A stretch of DNA of 64,000 nucleotides from Macrostomum hystrix. Its lineage: Eukaryota; Platyhelminthes; Macrostomidae. Shown one piece after another: positions 11,205 through 24,500 of the stretch (positions are counted from its first letter, which is position 1; each line of letters begins with the position of its first letter). Location of the stretch: the NCBI GenBank assembly GCA_950097015.1, contig CATNEN010000025.1, positions 7,978,001 to 8,042,000 of the forward strand, read 5' to 3'. A program made the position numbers and the translations under genes. The notes beneath the pieces were generated by a model. That model had not been told where the DNA came from, ran no database searches, and saw only the letters and a program-made list of their open reading frames with translations.

Positions 11205-13032
11205 GATATCTTTGACGTGAGAAACTCAATCTTGAGAATCTTTGACGTGAGAAACTCAATCTTGAGAATCTTTGACGTGAGAAACTCAATCTTGGGGATC
11301 TTTGACGAGAGAAACTCAATCTTGGGGATCTTTGACGTGAGAAACTCAATCTTGAGAATCTTTGACGTGAGAAACTCAATCTTGAGAATCTTTGACGTGA
11401 GAAACTCAATCTTGGGGATCTTTGACGTGAGAAACTCAATCTTGAGAATCTTTGACGTGAGAAACTCAATCTTGGGGATCTTTGACGTGAGAAACTCAAT
11501 CTTGGGGATCTTTGACGTGAGAAACTCAATCTTAAGAATCTTTGACGTGAGAAACTCAATCTTGAGAATCTTTGACGTGAGAAACTCAATCTTGGGGATC
11601 TTTGACGTGAGAAACTCAATCTTGGGGATCTTTGACGTGAGAAACTCAATCTTGGGAATCGTTGACGTGAGAAACTCAATCTTGGGGATCTTTGACGTGA
11701 GAAACTCAATCTTGGGAATCGTTGACGTGAGAAACTCAATCTTGGGGATCTTTGACGTGAGAAACTCAATCTTGAGAATCTTTGACGTGAGAAACTCAAT
11801 CTTGGAGATCTTTGACGTGAGAAACTCAATCTTGGGGTTCTTTGACGTGATAAACTCAATCTTGGGAATCTTTGACGTGAGAAACTCAATCTTGGGGATC
11901 TTTGACGTGAGAAACTCAATCTTGGGGATCTTTGACGTGAGAAACTCAATCTTGAGAATCTTTGACGTGAGAAACTCAATCTTGGGAATCTTTGACGTGA
12001 GAAACTCAATCTTGGAGATCTTTGACGTGAGAAACTCAATCTTGGGAATCTTTGACGTGAGAAACTCAATCTTGGGAATCTTTGACGTGAGAAACTCAAT
12101 CTTGGGGATCTTTGACGTGAGAAACTCAATCTTGAGAATCTTTGACGTGAGAAACTCAATCTTGGAGATCTTTGACGTGAGAAACTCAATCTTGGGGTTC
12201 TTTGACGTGAGAAACTCAATCTTGGGAATCTTTGACGTGAGAAACTCAATCTTGGGAATCGTTGACGTGAGAAACTCAATCTTGGGGATCTTTGACGTGA
12301 GAAACTCAATCTTGGGAATCGTTGACGTGAGAAACTCAATCTTGGGGATCTTTGACGTGAGAAACTCAATCTTGAGAATCTTTGACGTGAGAAACTCAAT
12401 CTTGGAGATCTTTGACGTGAGAAACTCAATCTTGGGGATCTTTGACGTGAGAAACTCAATCTTGGGAATCGTTGACGTGAGAAACTCAATCTTGGGGATC
12501 TTTGACGTGAGAAACTCAATCTTGAGAATCGTTGACGTGAGAAACTCAATCTTGGGGATCTTTGACGTGAGAAACTCAATCTTGGGGATCTTTGACGTGA
12601 GAAACTCAATCTTGAGAATCGTTGACGTGAGAAACTCAATCTTGGGAATCGTTGACGTGAGAAACTCAATCTTGAGAATCGTTGACGTGAGAAACTCAAT
12701 CTTGGGGATCTTTGACGTGAGAAACTCAATCTTGGGGATCTTTGACGTGAGAAACTCAATCTTGAGAATCGTTGACGTGAGAAACTCAATCTTGGGGATC
12801 TTTGACGTGAGAAACTCAATCTTGGGGATCTTTGACGTGAGAAACTCAATCTTGAGAATCGTTGACGTGAGAAACTCAATCTTGGGAATCGTTGACGTGA
12901 GAAACTCAATCTTGAGAATCGTTGACGTGAGAAACTCAATCTTGGGGATCTTTGACGTGAGAAACTCAATCTTGGGGATCTTTGACGTGAGAAACTCAAT
13001 CTTAAGAATCTTTGACGTGAGAAACTCAATCG
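11205..13032. repeat. 30-bp minisatellite, 61 copies, open on both strands
   Basis: The constant part is TTTGACGTGAGAAACTCAAT followed by CTTGNGNATC. Variation is confined to a few positions (GAG, GGG, GGA; T or G before TTGACG). An order of 8 variant units at 12,541-12,780 repeats at 12,781-13,020, and a second variant string (around 11,761-11,880) recurs at 12,121-12,240, showing higher-order duplication. Every unit holds TGACGTGA, close to a CRE half-site. The unit is 30 bp and stop-free in at least one frame per strand, giving a 606-codon plus frame and a 629-codon minus frame. I read both as by-products. Confidence 0.96.
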
Positions 13033-13419
13033 TGTAAAACGTAATGTTCTAATTACGTAGACCTCATAACATTGGCAAATGTCTGTCATTACACAAAGAA
13101 AAAACTAAGAAGCAATTTTGAACTAATTAAAAAATGGCGCGCTATGGAAATTTATCCCTCTAGAAGTAAATAAATTTAAAGACAAACCATTTAAAAAATA
13201 TTTCGCATTTAGTCGCATGCTTCTTACAAGTAGTAATTATTGATGACAGCACCAAAAATGACCAGCCTAACAGGTAAGACTTACTAACTAACAAGTTGAA
13301 AACCGAATTTTTCTATTAAAAATGACGTCAGCTTATAAACAATTGTGACACTTTTGAAAGGAAAAAACTTAACACAAAAACTGCCAAACAAAAAGCAGTC
13401 AGTCAGTGTCCAAATCGCC
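13033..13419. other. non-coding spacer
   Basis: AT-rich, nothing recognised. Confidence 0.4.
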
Positions 13420-13812
13420 CTTAGGACACCCAAGTAGCCTTTAGGACACCCTAGTAGCATTTAGGACACCCCAGTAGCCTTTAGGACACCCTAGCAGCCT
13501 TTAGGACACCCCAGTAGCCTTTAGGACACCCTAGTAGCCTTTAGGACACCCCAGTAGCCTTTAGGACACCCTAGTAGCCTTTAGGACACCCTAGTAGCCT
13601 TTAGGACACCCTAATAGCCTTTAGGACACCCTAGTAGCATTTAGGACACCCTAATAGCCTTTAGGACACCCTAGTAGCCTTTAGGACACCCTAGTAGCCT
13701 TTAGGACACCCTAGTAGCCTTTAGGACACCCTAGTAGCCTTTAGGGCACCCTAGTAGCCTTTAGGACACCCTAGTAGCCTTTAGGACACCCTAGTAGCAT
13801 TTAGGGCACCCA
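13420..13812. repeat. 20-bp minisatellite, about 19 copies
   Basis: The unit is AGTAGCCTTTAGGACACCCT with small variants. It is followed without a gap by the next array, with which it shares the GACAC motif. Confidence 0.94.
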
Positions 13813-14645
13813 CTCACTGGAAGACACGGCCCAGTCACCGATAAGACACGGCCCAGTCACCGATAAGACATGGCCCAGTCACCGATAAGACACCACAGTC
13901 ACCTGTAAGACACCACAGTCACCTTTAAGACACCCAGTCACCGATAAGACACCAGTCACCTACCTTTTAAACACCCCAGTCACCGATAAGACACCTCAGT
14001 CACCTTTAAGACACCCAGTCACCGATAAGACACCAGTCACCTACCTTTTAAACACCCCAGTCACCGATAAGACACCTCAGTCACCTTTAAGACACCCAGT
14101 CACCGATAAGACACCAGACACCTACCTTTTAAACACCCCAGTCACCGATAAGACACCTCAGTCACCTTTAAGACACCCAGTCACCGATAAGACACCTCAG
14201 TCACCTTTAAGACACCCAGTCACCGATAAGACACCTCAGTCACCTTTAAGACACCCAGTCACCGATAAGACACCTCAGTCACCTTTAAGACACCCAGTCA
14301 CCGATAAGACACCTCAGTCACCTTTAAAACACCACAGTCACCTGTAAGACACCACAGTCACCTTTAAGACACCCAGTCACCGATAAGACACCAGTCACCT
14401 ACCTTTTAAACACCCCAGTCACCGATAAGACACCTCAGTCACCTTTTAGACACCCCAGTCACCGATAAGACACCTCAGTCACCTTTAAGACACCCAGTCA
14501 CCGATAAGACACCTCAGTCACCTTTAAGACACTCAGTCACCGATAAGACACCAGTCACCTACCTTTAAGACACCCAGTCACCGATAAGACACCAGTCACC
14601 GATAAGACACCAGTCACCTACCTTTAAGACACCCCAGTCACCTTT
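13813..14645. repeat. composite CAGTCACC minisatellite
   Basis: Two unit types alternate: CAGTCACCGATAAGACAC and CAGTCACCTTTAAGACAC, with a third insert CTACCTTTTAAACACC. The three-part block recurs several times, giving a higher-order unit of about 80 bp. Confidence 0.92.
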
Positions 14646-15275
14646 GACAAACCGATTAAACTCTAAAGAGACCCAGCCACATTGAGTACACCCGGGTCAC
14701 CTTTAGGACACCCAGTTAACTTCAAGACACTTAAGCCACGTATAGGACACCCCAAATCTCTCAGGGCAGTATTATACCCGATCGCTTTTTTTAAAGCAGT
14801 GTAGTATAGAAAGGGAAAACTAAAAAACAATAAGCTACGAGTATAACAATGAGAAAGATTCAACAGCGTAAATTGTCTAAAACCTGAATTCAAAGTTATT
14901 TTAACAAAAACATTTTGTTCTCACACTGGGATGGAGTAGACATGAAAAACATAGCGGCGGCTACTTAAAACAAAAAAAACGGAGAGATAAGTTTAGAAAT
15001 AAAACGCAACATACACTACTTAGTTAGTAGCATTAAATATCCAAGGCATAAATTCAGGAACGGCATGGGAAAAGGAGATTTTAGCTCGTAATTCGAGTTT
15101 AAATATAGATTTGAAAAAAGCAACAGAAAACTGAAAATATTTCGCAACAGCGGTCAGTGAGTAGGGCAGCAGTAGTATGTGAAGCGTCAAAAGTCACGTG
15201 ATTCTTAGATGCTGTTCAATGATTTCTTAGATCTATAGAAATGTGAGAAATATAGGTGGGGTAGATTTGATAAGT
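14646..15275. other. downstream flank of the WNK-like gene
   Basis: AT-rich. No further WNK exon, for example the C-terminal coiled coil of long WNKs, could be found on the minus strand, and no clear minus-strand AATAAA is seen. It may be 3' UTR or intron. Confidence 0.35.
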
Positions 15276-15540
15276 TCACGATGAATCTTCGTGATGCCCC
15301 GTGGCGCCATTTTCTAGGCTAGTTGATGAAACAGCGAACCGGCCAACATTTTTAGTCACAACTGGGGCCGCAGGCGCGGCTGTGGCTACTGATGCGCCAC
15401 CATTAGTAGTATTATTATTGCCTGACGATGGAACAGACGAGGAGGCACTAGAGGATGCTGTTACAAAAGTTGATGCTGACACATTCGATGATGGCTGTGT
15501 TACCTGATCGAAAACTGCCAGGTTGGAGTCAAATTGGGAG
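15276..15540 (-). CDS. WNK: WNK-like gene, RFxV-motif terminal exon
   Basis: Ser/Ala/Thr-rich with [21 protein letters not shown]-x-V is the SPAK/OSR1 docking motif, and human WNK1 has VGRFSVS in a similar context, which supports this as a true WNK exon. The acceptor (AAATGAG|CTCCC) is poor. An alternative is a Met start at 15,545. TGA follows HHEDSS. Confidence 0.6.
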
Positions 15541-18500
15541 CTCATTTATATCCTATAACTGTCAACACTCAAAAAGAGGGATTAGCGAGTAAGAGGTAGA
15601 GATTGATGCGGATAGAGAAGTAGAGATTGATGCGGATAGAGAAGTAGAGATTGATGCGGAGAGAAGTAGAGATTGATGGGGATAGAGAAGTAGAGATTGA
15701 TGCGGAGAGAAGTAGAGATTGATGGGGATAGAGAAGTAGAGATTGATGCGGATTGAAAAGTAGAGATCGATGCGGATTGAGAAGTAGAGATTGATGTGGA
15801 TAGAGAAGTAGAGATTGATGTGGATTGAGAAGTAGAGATTGATGCGGAGAGAAGTAGAGATTGATGGGGATTGAGAAGTAGAGATTGATGCGGATAGAGA
15901 AGTAGAGATTGATGGGGATCGAGAAGTAAAGATTGATGCGGAGAGAAGTAGAGATTGATGGGGATAGAGAAGTAGAGATTGATGGGGATAGAGAAGTAGA
16001 GATTGATGCGGATAGAGAAGTAGAGATTGATGGGGATCGAGAAGTAGAGATTGATGCGGAGAGAAGTAGAGATTGATGCGGATTGAGAAGTAGAGATTGA
16101 TGCGGATTGAGAAGTAGAGATTGATGCGGATTGAGAAGTAGAGATTGATGTGGATTGAGAAGTAGAGATTGTTGCGGATTGAGAAGTAGAGATTGTTGCG
16201 GATTGAGAAGTAGAGATTGTTGCGGATTGAGAAGTAGAGATTGTTGCGGATTGAGAAGTAGAGATTGTTGTGGATTGAGAAGTAGAGATTGATGCGGATT
16301 GAGAAGTAGAGATTGATGCGGATTGAGAAGTAGAGATTGTTGCGGATTGAGAAGTAGAGATTGATGCGGATTGAGAAGTAGAGATTGATGCGGATTGAGA
16401 AGTAGAGATTGATGTGGATTGAGAAGTAGAGATTGTTTCGGATTGAGAAGTAGAGATTGATGTGGATTGAGAAGTAGAGATTGTTGTGGATTGAGAAGTA
16501 GAGATTGATGCGGATTGAGAAGTAGAGATTGATGCGGATTGAGAAGTAGAGATTGTTGCGGATTGAGAAGTAGAGATTGTTGCGGATTGAGAAGTAGAGA
16601 TTGATGTGGATTGAGAAGTAGAGATTGATGCGGATTGAGAAGTAGAGATTGATGCGGATTGAGAAGTAGAGATTGATGCGGATTGAGAAGTAGAGATTGT
16701 TGTGGATTGAGAAGTAGAGATTGTTGTGGATTGAGAAGTAGAGATTGATGTGGATTGAGAAGTAGAGATTGATGCGGATTGAGAAGTAGAGATTGTTGCG
16801 GATTGAGAAGTAGAGATTGTTGCGGATTGAGAAGTAGAGATTGATGTGGATTGAGAAGTAGAGATTGATGTGGATTGAGAAGTAGAGATTGTTGTGGATT
16901 GAGAAGTAGAGATTGTTGTGGATTGAGAAGTAGAGATTGATGCGGATTGAGAAGTAGAGATTGATGCGGATTGAGAAGTAGAGATTGTTGCGGATTGAGA
17001 AGTAGAGATTGTTGCGGATTGAGAAGTAGAGATTGTTGCGGATTGAGAAGTAGAGATTGATGCGGATTGAGAAGTAGAGATTTTTGCGGATTGAGAAGTA
17101 GAGATTGATGCGGATTGAGAAGTAGAGATTGTTGCGGATTGAGAAGTAGAGATTGTTGTGGATTGAGAAGTAGAGATTGATGCGGATTGAGAAGTAGAGA
17201 TTGTAGCGGATTGAGAAGTAGAGATTGATGGGATAGACAAGTAGAGATTGATGCGGATAGAGAAGTAGAGGTTGATGGAGATAGAGAAGTAGAGATTGAT
17301 GCGGATTGAGAAGTAGAGATTGATGGGGATAGAGAAGTAGAGATTGATGCGGATAGAGAAGTAGAGATTGATGGGGATCGAGAAGTAAAGATTGATGCGG
17401 AGAGAAGTAGAGATTGATGGGGATAGAGAAGTAGAGATTGATGCGGAGAGAAGTAGAGATTGATGGGGATAGAGAAGTAGAGATTGATGCGGATAGAGAA
17501 GTAGAGATTGATGGGGATCGAGAAGTAAAGATTGATGCGGAGAGAAGTAGAGATTGATGGGGATAGAGAAGTAGAGATTGATGCGGAGAGAAGTAGAGAT
17601 TGATGGGGATAGAGAAGTAGAGATTGATGCGGATAGAGAAGTAGAGATTGATGGGGATAGAGAAGTAGAGATTGATGCGGAGAGAAGTAGAGATTGATGC
17701 GGAGAGAAGTAGAGATTGATGCGGATTAAAAAGTAGAGATCGATGAGGATCACAGGAGCAGTACGAACCCGTAGGACTGGAAGGCGGCGTGTGGCACTTT
17801 TCATAGTCTGGCAGCCGGCCAACTTTTCCAGTCGGCACGGCGGAACTGCTATCGACAGAGTCGACGTTGCAGGCTGCGGCGGTGGCGGCAGTCTGCAGCA
17901 TGTTGAGAATCTCGGCCAGGGTGGCATCTGGCCCGGGTCGACAACTGGCGGTGAGAACCCGCCTGGGGTCGCCACCGCACGGGCAGAGCAGGACGCACTT
18001 GCCAGCCGACAGGTCGGGCAGAGGCAGCCGAAACGGCCGCTCGCCGTTTCTGCCAGGCGGGAACAACAGTTCGGCGGTGCCCAATTTGGCAACCTCGGCG
18101 TCGTCGGCCGCCGAGTCCGCGTCGGCCTCGGAGGCGGCGGCTGGGTCCTCAGCGGTCGGACGCTTGCCCCGACGGCCTAAGCTGTTGTGCGGCGTTGGCG
18201 GCGGCGCCGCCACCAGAGCCTGCATTGGCGACTTCGGCTGCAATGGCGAGGGTTCCCATTGGCGTCACTGCGAGTATTATTTTGCCGTTAATAAATTTGG
18301 CAAATGTTTGATTATCGGGCATTTATAATTAGCCATATTCAGTTTAGCCAGTTCATTACAGCCAGTTCATTACAGCCAGTTCATTACAGCCAGTTCATTA
18401 CAGCCAGTTCATTACAGCCAGTTCATTACAGCCAGTTCATTACAGCCAGTTCATTACAGCCAGTTCATTACAGCCAGTTCATTACAGCTAGTTCATTACA

Positions 18501-21500
18501 GCCAGTTCATTACAGCCAGTTCATTACAGCTAGTTCATTACAGCCAGTTCATTACAGCCAGTTCATTACAGCCAGTTCATTACAGCCAGTTCATTACAGC
18601 CAGTTCATTACAGCCAGTTCATTACAGCCAGTTCATTACAGCCAGTTCATTACAGCCAGTTCATTACAGCCAGTTCATTACAGCCAGTTCATTACAGCTA
18701 GTTCATTACAGCCAGTTCATTACAGCCAGTTCATTACAGCTAGTTCATTACAGCCAGTTCATTACAGCCAGTTCATTACAGCTAGTTCATTACAGCCAGT
18801 TCATTACAGCCAGTTCATTACAGCTAGTTCATTACAGCCAGTTCATTACAGCCAGTTCATTACAGCCAGTTCATTACAGCCAGTTCATTACAGCTAGTTC
18901 ATTACAGCCAGTTCATTACAGCCAGTTCATTACAGCTAGTTCATTACAGCCAGTTCATTACAGCCAGTTCATTACAGCCAGTTCATTACAGCCAGTTCAT
19001 TACAGCCAGTTCATTACAGCCAGTTCATTACAGCCAGTTCATTACAGCCAGTTCATTACAGCCAGTTCATTACAGCCAGTTCATTACAGCCAGTTCATTA
19101 CAGCTAGTTCATTACAGCCAGTTCATTACAGCCAGTTCATTACAGCTAGTTCATTACAGCCAGTTCATTACAGCCAGTTCATTACAGCTAGTTCATTACA
19201 GCCAGTTCATTACAGCCAGTTCATTACAGCTAGTTCATTACAGCCAGTTCATTACAGCCAGTTCATTACAGCCAGTTCATTACAGCCAGTTCATTACAGC
19301 TAGTTAATTACAGCCAGTTCATTACAGCCAGTTCATTACAGCCAGTTAATTACAGCCAGTTCATTACAGCCAGTTAATTACAGCTAGTTAATTACAGCCA
19401 GTTAATTACAGCCAGTTCATTACAGCCAGTTAATTACAGCTAGTTAATTACAGCTAGTTCATTAAGCCAGGTCATTACAGCTAGTTCATTACAGCTAGTT
19501 CATTACAGCCAGTTAGTTACAGCCTTTTTATTACAGCTAGTTGATTACAGCTAGTTTATTACAGCCAGTTCATTACAGCCAGTTCATTACAGCCAGTTCA
19601 TTACAGCAAATCCTTTACATATGGATTACACATACATATGGAGAGATATAGATATGTTAAAATTATATAATTAACTGAGTCGCTCACAGCCTGATCGATC
19701 TCGCTGAGAACCACGCCGCCGCCTCCGCCGCTGCCGTTAAGAACGGCGGCAGTGGCGGGGTCCACCACAATGTTCAGTGCCGTATTCGGCGAAGTCAGCG
19801 TCGTCAGCTGCGGTAGCTCCGCGCCGGCAATCGACGTTTGTATCGAAGACCCCATGGTTGCTATGGAAACAGGGAGATTACCGACATCCGAGACGCCGCT
19901 GGCGGCAGACAAGTCGGCAACAACGCCGCCAGACGTGGAGGCGACGTCGAAACTTGAAATCAGGGCTGCCGCAGCGCCGTCCAGCAGGTTCTGAACAATT
20001 TCAGCTGGTAGGTGAGGCTGCTGCAACGACGCCTCGGATGCCGACATCGCGGAAGACGATGACGGAGGATGCTGCGAATGACCCGACACCACCAGCGCCT
20101 GCGAGATTGACACGGACGGCGACTGAGACGCAGATGCCGACGAAGTAGCCACAGTTGTAGACGTAGCCGTTACAGTAGTCGAAGCTGTAACCATGGTTGC
20201 AGCAGTCACCGTAGCCGTCACCGTAGCCGTCACCGTAGCCGTCACCGCAGCCGTCTCCGTAGCTGTCTTCGTAGCCGTCTCCGTAGCCGGATCTGAAGCC
20301 CTAGCCGCGGCCGCTTCAGCCTCGTCGTGGGCTTTCTGCTGAGCGTCCAGCTCCTCCTCCCAGCGGCTGCTGTAGTCGTCGCGCTCTTTAATAACGCGCC
20401 GCTTCGCCTCGGCCCATCGGCGAGCCTGCAGGCCGAGGCGAACTATCGGCGAGACGTCGTTCTCCGACTCCGGCTCGGGATCGGATTCGCGCAGCTTCTC
20501 CATGACGTGATTCCAAACGCCGGCTAGCACCTAAGAGTAGGTTTTACACATCATGGTATGTTCTGATTGGCTAGCATATATTTATGGTATGTTCTGATTG
20601 GCTAGTATATATTATGGTATGTTCTGATTGGCTCGTATAGATTATGGTATGTTCTGATTGGCTAGTATAGATTATGGTATGTTCTGATTGGCTCGTATAT
20701 ATTATGGTATGTTCTGATTGGCTAGTATAGATTATGGTATGTTCTGATTGGCTAGTATAGATTATGGTATGTTCTGATTGGCTCGTATAGATTACGGTAT
20801 GTTCTGATTGTCTAGTATATATTTATGGTATGTTCTGATTGGCTAGTATAGATTATGGTATGTTCTGATTGGCTAGTATAGATTATGGTATGTTCTGATT
20901 GGCTAGCATAGATTATGTAAAATACCGATCGGCAAGGTACTATATTCTCTGTTCTGATTGGCTAGTATAGATTATGGAACCTTTTGATTGGCTAGCATAG
21001 ATTATGGCATTTTCCGATTGGCTAGGTTAGGTTAGGAGATTTTTGATTGGCTAGAATTTATTTTATAGAGCTTTCTAATAAAAAATTCGCTTTTATAATT
21101 GGCTAGAACATATCTTGGTGCATTTTGGAGCATTACTTTTTTCTTATAGTACGTAAGCTGATGCCGAACACCGGAAATCTTCTGTCGCAAGCGTCGCTGC
21201 TGATCGCTGCCTCCGCCATTGGCGTCTGACTCGGCGTATTCGGCGAAAGAGTTGACCACATTCTCTAAGTCTTCGTCAATGAAGCAATCTAGCTGGAATT
21301 CGAAGCCAACGCCGGGCAAGATTTTCATCTGCTGTTGCAACTGCTTATCGTTCACTACTAGGCGAAATTCGGCCACGTGAAAGAACTTGCTGGGATCGCC
21401 ATTGTACTCAACGGCTGGGGCGGCGCTAAAGACGGCGGTTTCCTGGTCGCGACTGCCCGACTGCTGGGCTGGCACTTTCTTCGGCTGCTCCTAGAAGAAT

Positions 21501-24500
21501 GAGGAAGGGTGGTAAAGTGTTTCAGATTGATAGCTCTAGTGTGATATATAGGGATATCTTAATTGCATCTGATTGGTTAGCAGCAAAATTTTTTGTTATT
21601 GGTCTGTATCTAAATAAATTGTAAATCGCGTCTGATTGGTTGGCAGCGAAATTGTTTATTATTGGTCTGAAGCTAAATCTCTTCTGATTGGTTGGCAGCT
21701 ATATCGCTTCTGATTGGTTGGCAGCAAAATTATTTCTTATTGGTCTGAAGCTAAATCTCTTCTGATTGGTTGGTAGCTAAATCTCTTCTGATTGGTTGGC
21801 AGCTACATCGCTTCTGATTGGTTGGCAGCAAAATTATTTCTTATTGGTCTGAAGCTAAATCTCTTCTGATTGGTTGGTAGCTAAATCTCTTCTGATTGGT
21901 TGGCCGTCAAAAGTTTCTGATTGGTTGCCATCAAATTCGCACTAGATTAACTATTGTCTAAATCATTTTAGATTTTTTAGAGAAAAAAGAATAAAGTTAT
22001 ATTGAAAAAAAAGACCAACCCCAGACATAGTGGCTTCAGTGGTGTCAGCCTCCTCCCATTTTAGTGCCTGGGACAATCGGACCAGCTGAACCTGGATTGG
22101 CACCGGTTTCAAATTGAAAATCTGCAGCGATAGCAGCTCTTCAGCTGTTGGACGAAAGTCTGGCAGCGGATTTGTGCACGCGAAGAATATGTCGCGAATA
22201 TCCTGGTTCTCGATGCTGAAATCAAAAAACGTTATTGTATCTCTTTACAAATGAGAAAAAAATTGACGGTAGAGTGGAGGGTAGAGATGATAGAGTAGAG
22301 TGGGAGAGAAACTAGAGTGGATGGTAGAGATGATGGAGTAGTGAGAGAAGGTAGAGTGGTGGAGGAGAGAAGGTAGAGGTCAGGGGAGAGAAGGTAGAGT
22401 GTTGGAGGAGAGAAGGGAGAGTGGAGGGTAGAGAAGGTAGAGTGGTGGAGGAGAGAAGGTAGATGTAGGCGGCGCCAGCCGTCACGCGTGCGTGGGGTTG
22501 GCGGCGTTCTGCGCTCTTTCTCTCTGCCACCTTTCTACCCCCCTTGGCACGCACGTTAACTGATGTACGGGGTGCGGCTTTAGCCGCCACCCCAGCACAA
22601 CTCGGCTGTTATAAAATATACTGAATCGCATTGAAATCGCTCTTATGACATTTCGGCTATCGACTACAAACAGTCGCATTTCTCAGTTCCTACAGTGGCA
22701 TCGCAAGCCATCGCAGCCAACGCGGGGCATGGCCACAAGCTACGTTTCTCTACCTCCACCCGAGCCATTTCTCATTACTCACGACCCGCACAACGCAGGC
22801 AAACGTTGGAACGAATGGTCAGCGCGATTCGCAGACTTCATTGAGGCATCTGGAATTGCCAATGAAAACCAAAAATGCAAGCTGCTCTGCTACACGGCCG
22901 GAAAGGAAGTCTCGGACATCATTCGGGAACTACCAAAGCCCAGGTCTGACGCCGACGGCCAGGAGCAGGAGCACACACTGCAGACAATCTTCAAGGGGCT
23001 GAAGCAACACTTCGACGATAGAAAGAACATCGTTTACGCTCGATACCAGTTCCGTCTGTGTGTTCAACAATCTGGTGAGAAAATCGAAGCTTGGTACAGC
23101 AGACTGCGGACGGCTGCTGAACCATGTGAATTCGGCGACTTACGCAACTCCCTCATCCGAGACCAACTTGTTGCTACATGCACCTCCGACAAGCTGCGCA
23201 GACGGCTGCTCCAGGAAGCAAACATCTCACTGGAAGACGCGCTGCGGAAGGCCAGAGCATTCGAAGCTGCGGAAGAACAAGCTGCTGAGATGGAGAAGAC
23301 CACCGAGTCGCAGGTGGCCAGCGTGGCCAATAGAAGCCAAACAGCGTCAGACAAACGCAGACCACACAGCGAGGCCAGGCAGAGCCAGTCACAGACCTGC
23401 TACCGCTGCGGCGAGCGCGGCCACGCTTCCTGTGACGCAGCCAAGGACAAAATCTGCCACAACTGTGGCAAGCCAAACCACCTAGCAAAGGCCTGCCGCC
23501 AGCCGCGGTTAAGCAGCAACAGAGTCAAACAGCAGATTCACGCCAACGCATACAGTACAGCTCCTGGAGACACCGCCAGCCAAGACGTGTTCACACTACA
23601 CAGGGAAGGCATCTATCCGCCCGACGTCTCGCTGAAAGTCCAAGTGGGAGATCAGCAGCTCTCGATGATGATTGACAGCGGAGCTAGCTGCAGCATTATG
23701 AGCAAATGCACCTTCAAGACGCTCAGCCGGCCGCATCTGCGAGCTCCAAAATCCGAGGTGCGAGCCTACGGTTGCGCTTCACCGCTGAAGATCCTTGGTG
23801 TCTCCGACTTACAAGTCCACGTTGGATCAGCCAGCACTGTCATTCCGTTCTACGTCATGGATGGTGACGGCCTGACGATTCTCGGTCGCGAGCCCGCATT
23901 CAGACTCGGAGTGCTCAAAATCCAGCGCCTCGATTCGAGTGGGACGGAAGCCGTGCACTCAAACAGCACAGCGAGCCTGTCACCGCAGCTGCAAGACATC
24001 CTGCACCGTCACAGAGAAGTCTTCGAAGGCATCGGATGCATCAAGGGCGTCCAGGTGAAAGTGCAGCTGTCAGGCGACGCCGTTCCAGTCTGCCACGCGC
24101 CTTCCCGGGTAGCGGCGCATCTAAGAGCAACCGTGGTGGACGAGCTGAAGGAATTGGAGCGACAGGATATCATCGAAGCAGTCAAGGGACCCAGCGCCTG
24201 GGTGGCACGCATGGTCGTAGTGCCCAAGGCGGACGGCGGCGTCAGGATCTGCCAAGACCTTCGCGACCTGAACGCCTTCGTTGTTCCGGAAAAGCAGCAG
24301 ATCCCGACACTGGACGAAGTCACCGAGGAGATGTCTGGAGCCAAGCTTTTCAGCGAGCTGGACATCCGGAAAGCTTTCTATCAGATCCCCGTGCACGAAG
24401 ACAGCCGACATCTGTTCACATTCAGCACGCCGCTCGGACTGATGCGACTGAAGCGGCTGAGCATGGGATTTACCAACGCCTCAGAAATCCTTCAACGGGT

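Noticed and set aside
11205-13032. CRISPR array
   Set aside because: The 30-bp units are contiguous with no unique spacers, and the window is clearly eukaryotic.
13420-13812. Telomere-like repeat (TTAGG and CCCTA occur in each unit)
   Set aside because: The unit is 20 bp, with the telomere-like pentamers separated by other sequence.
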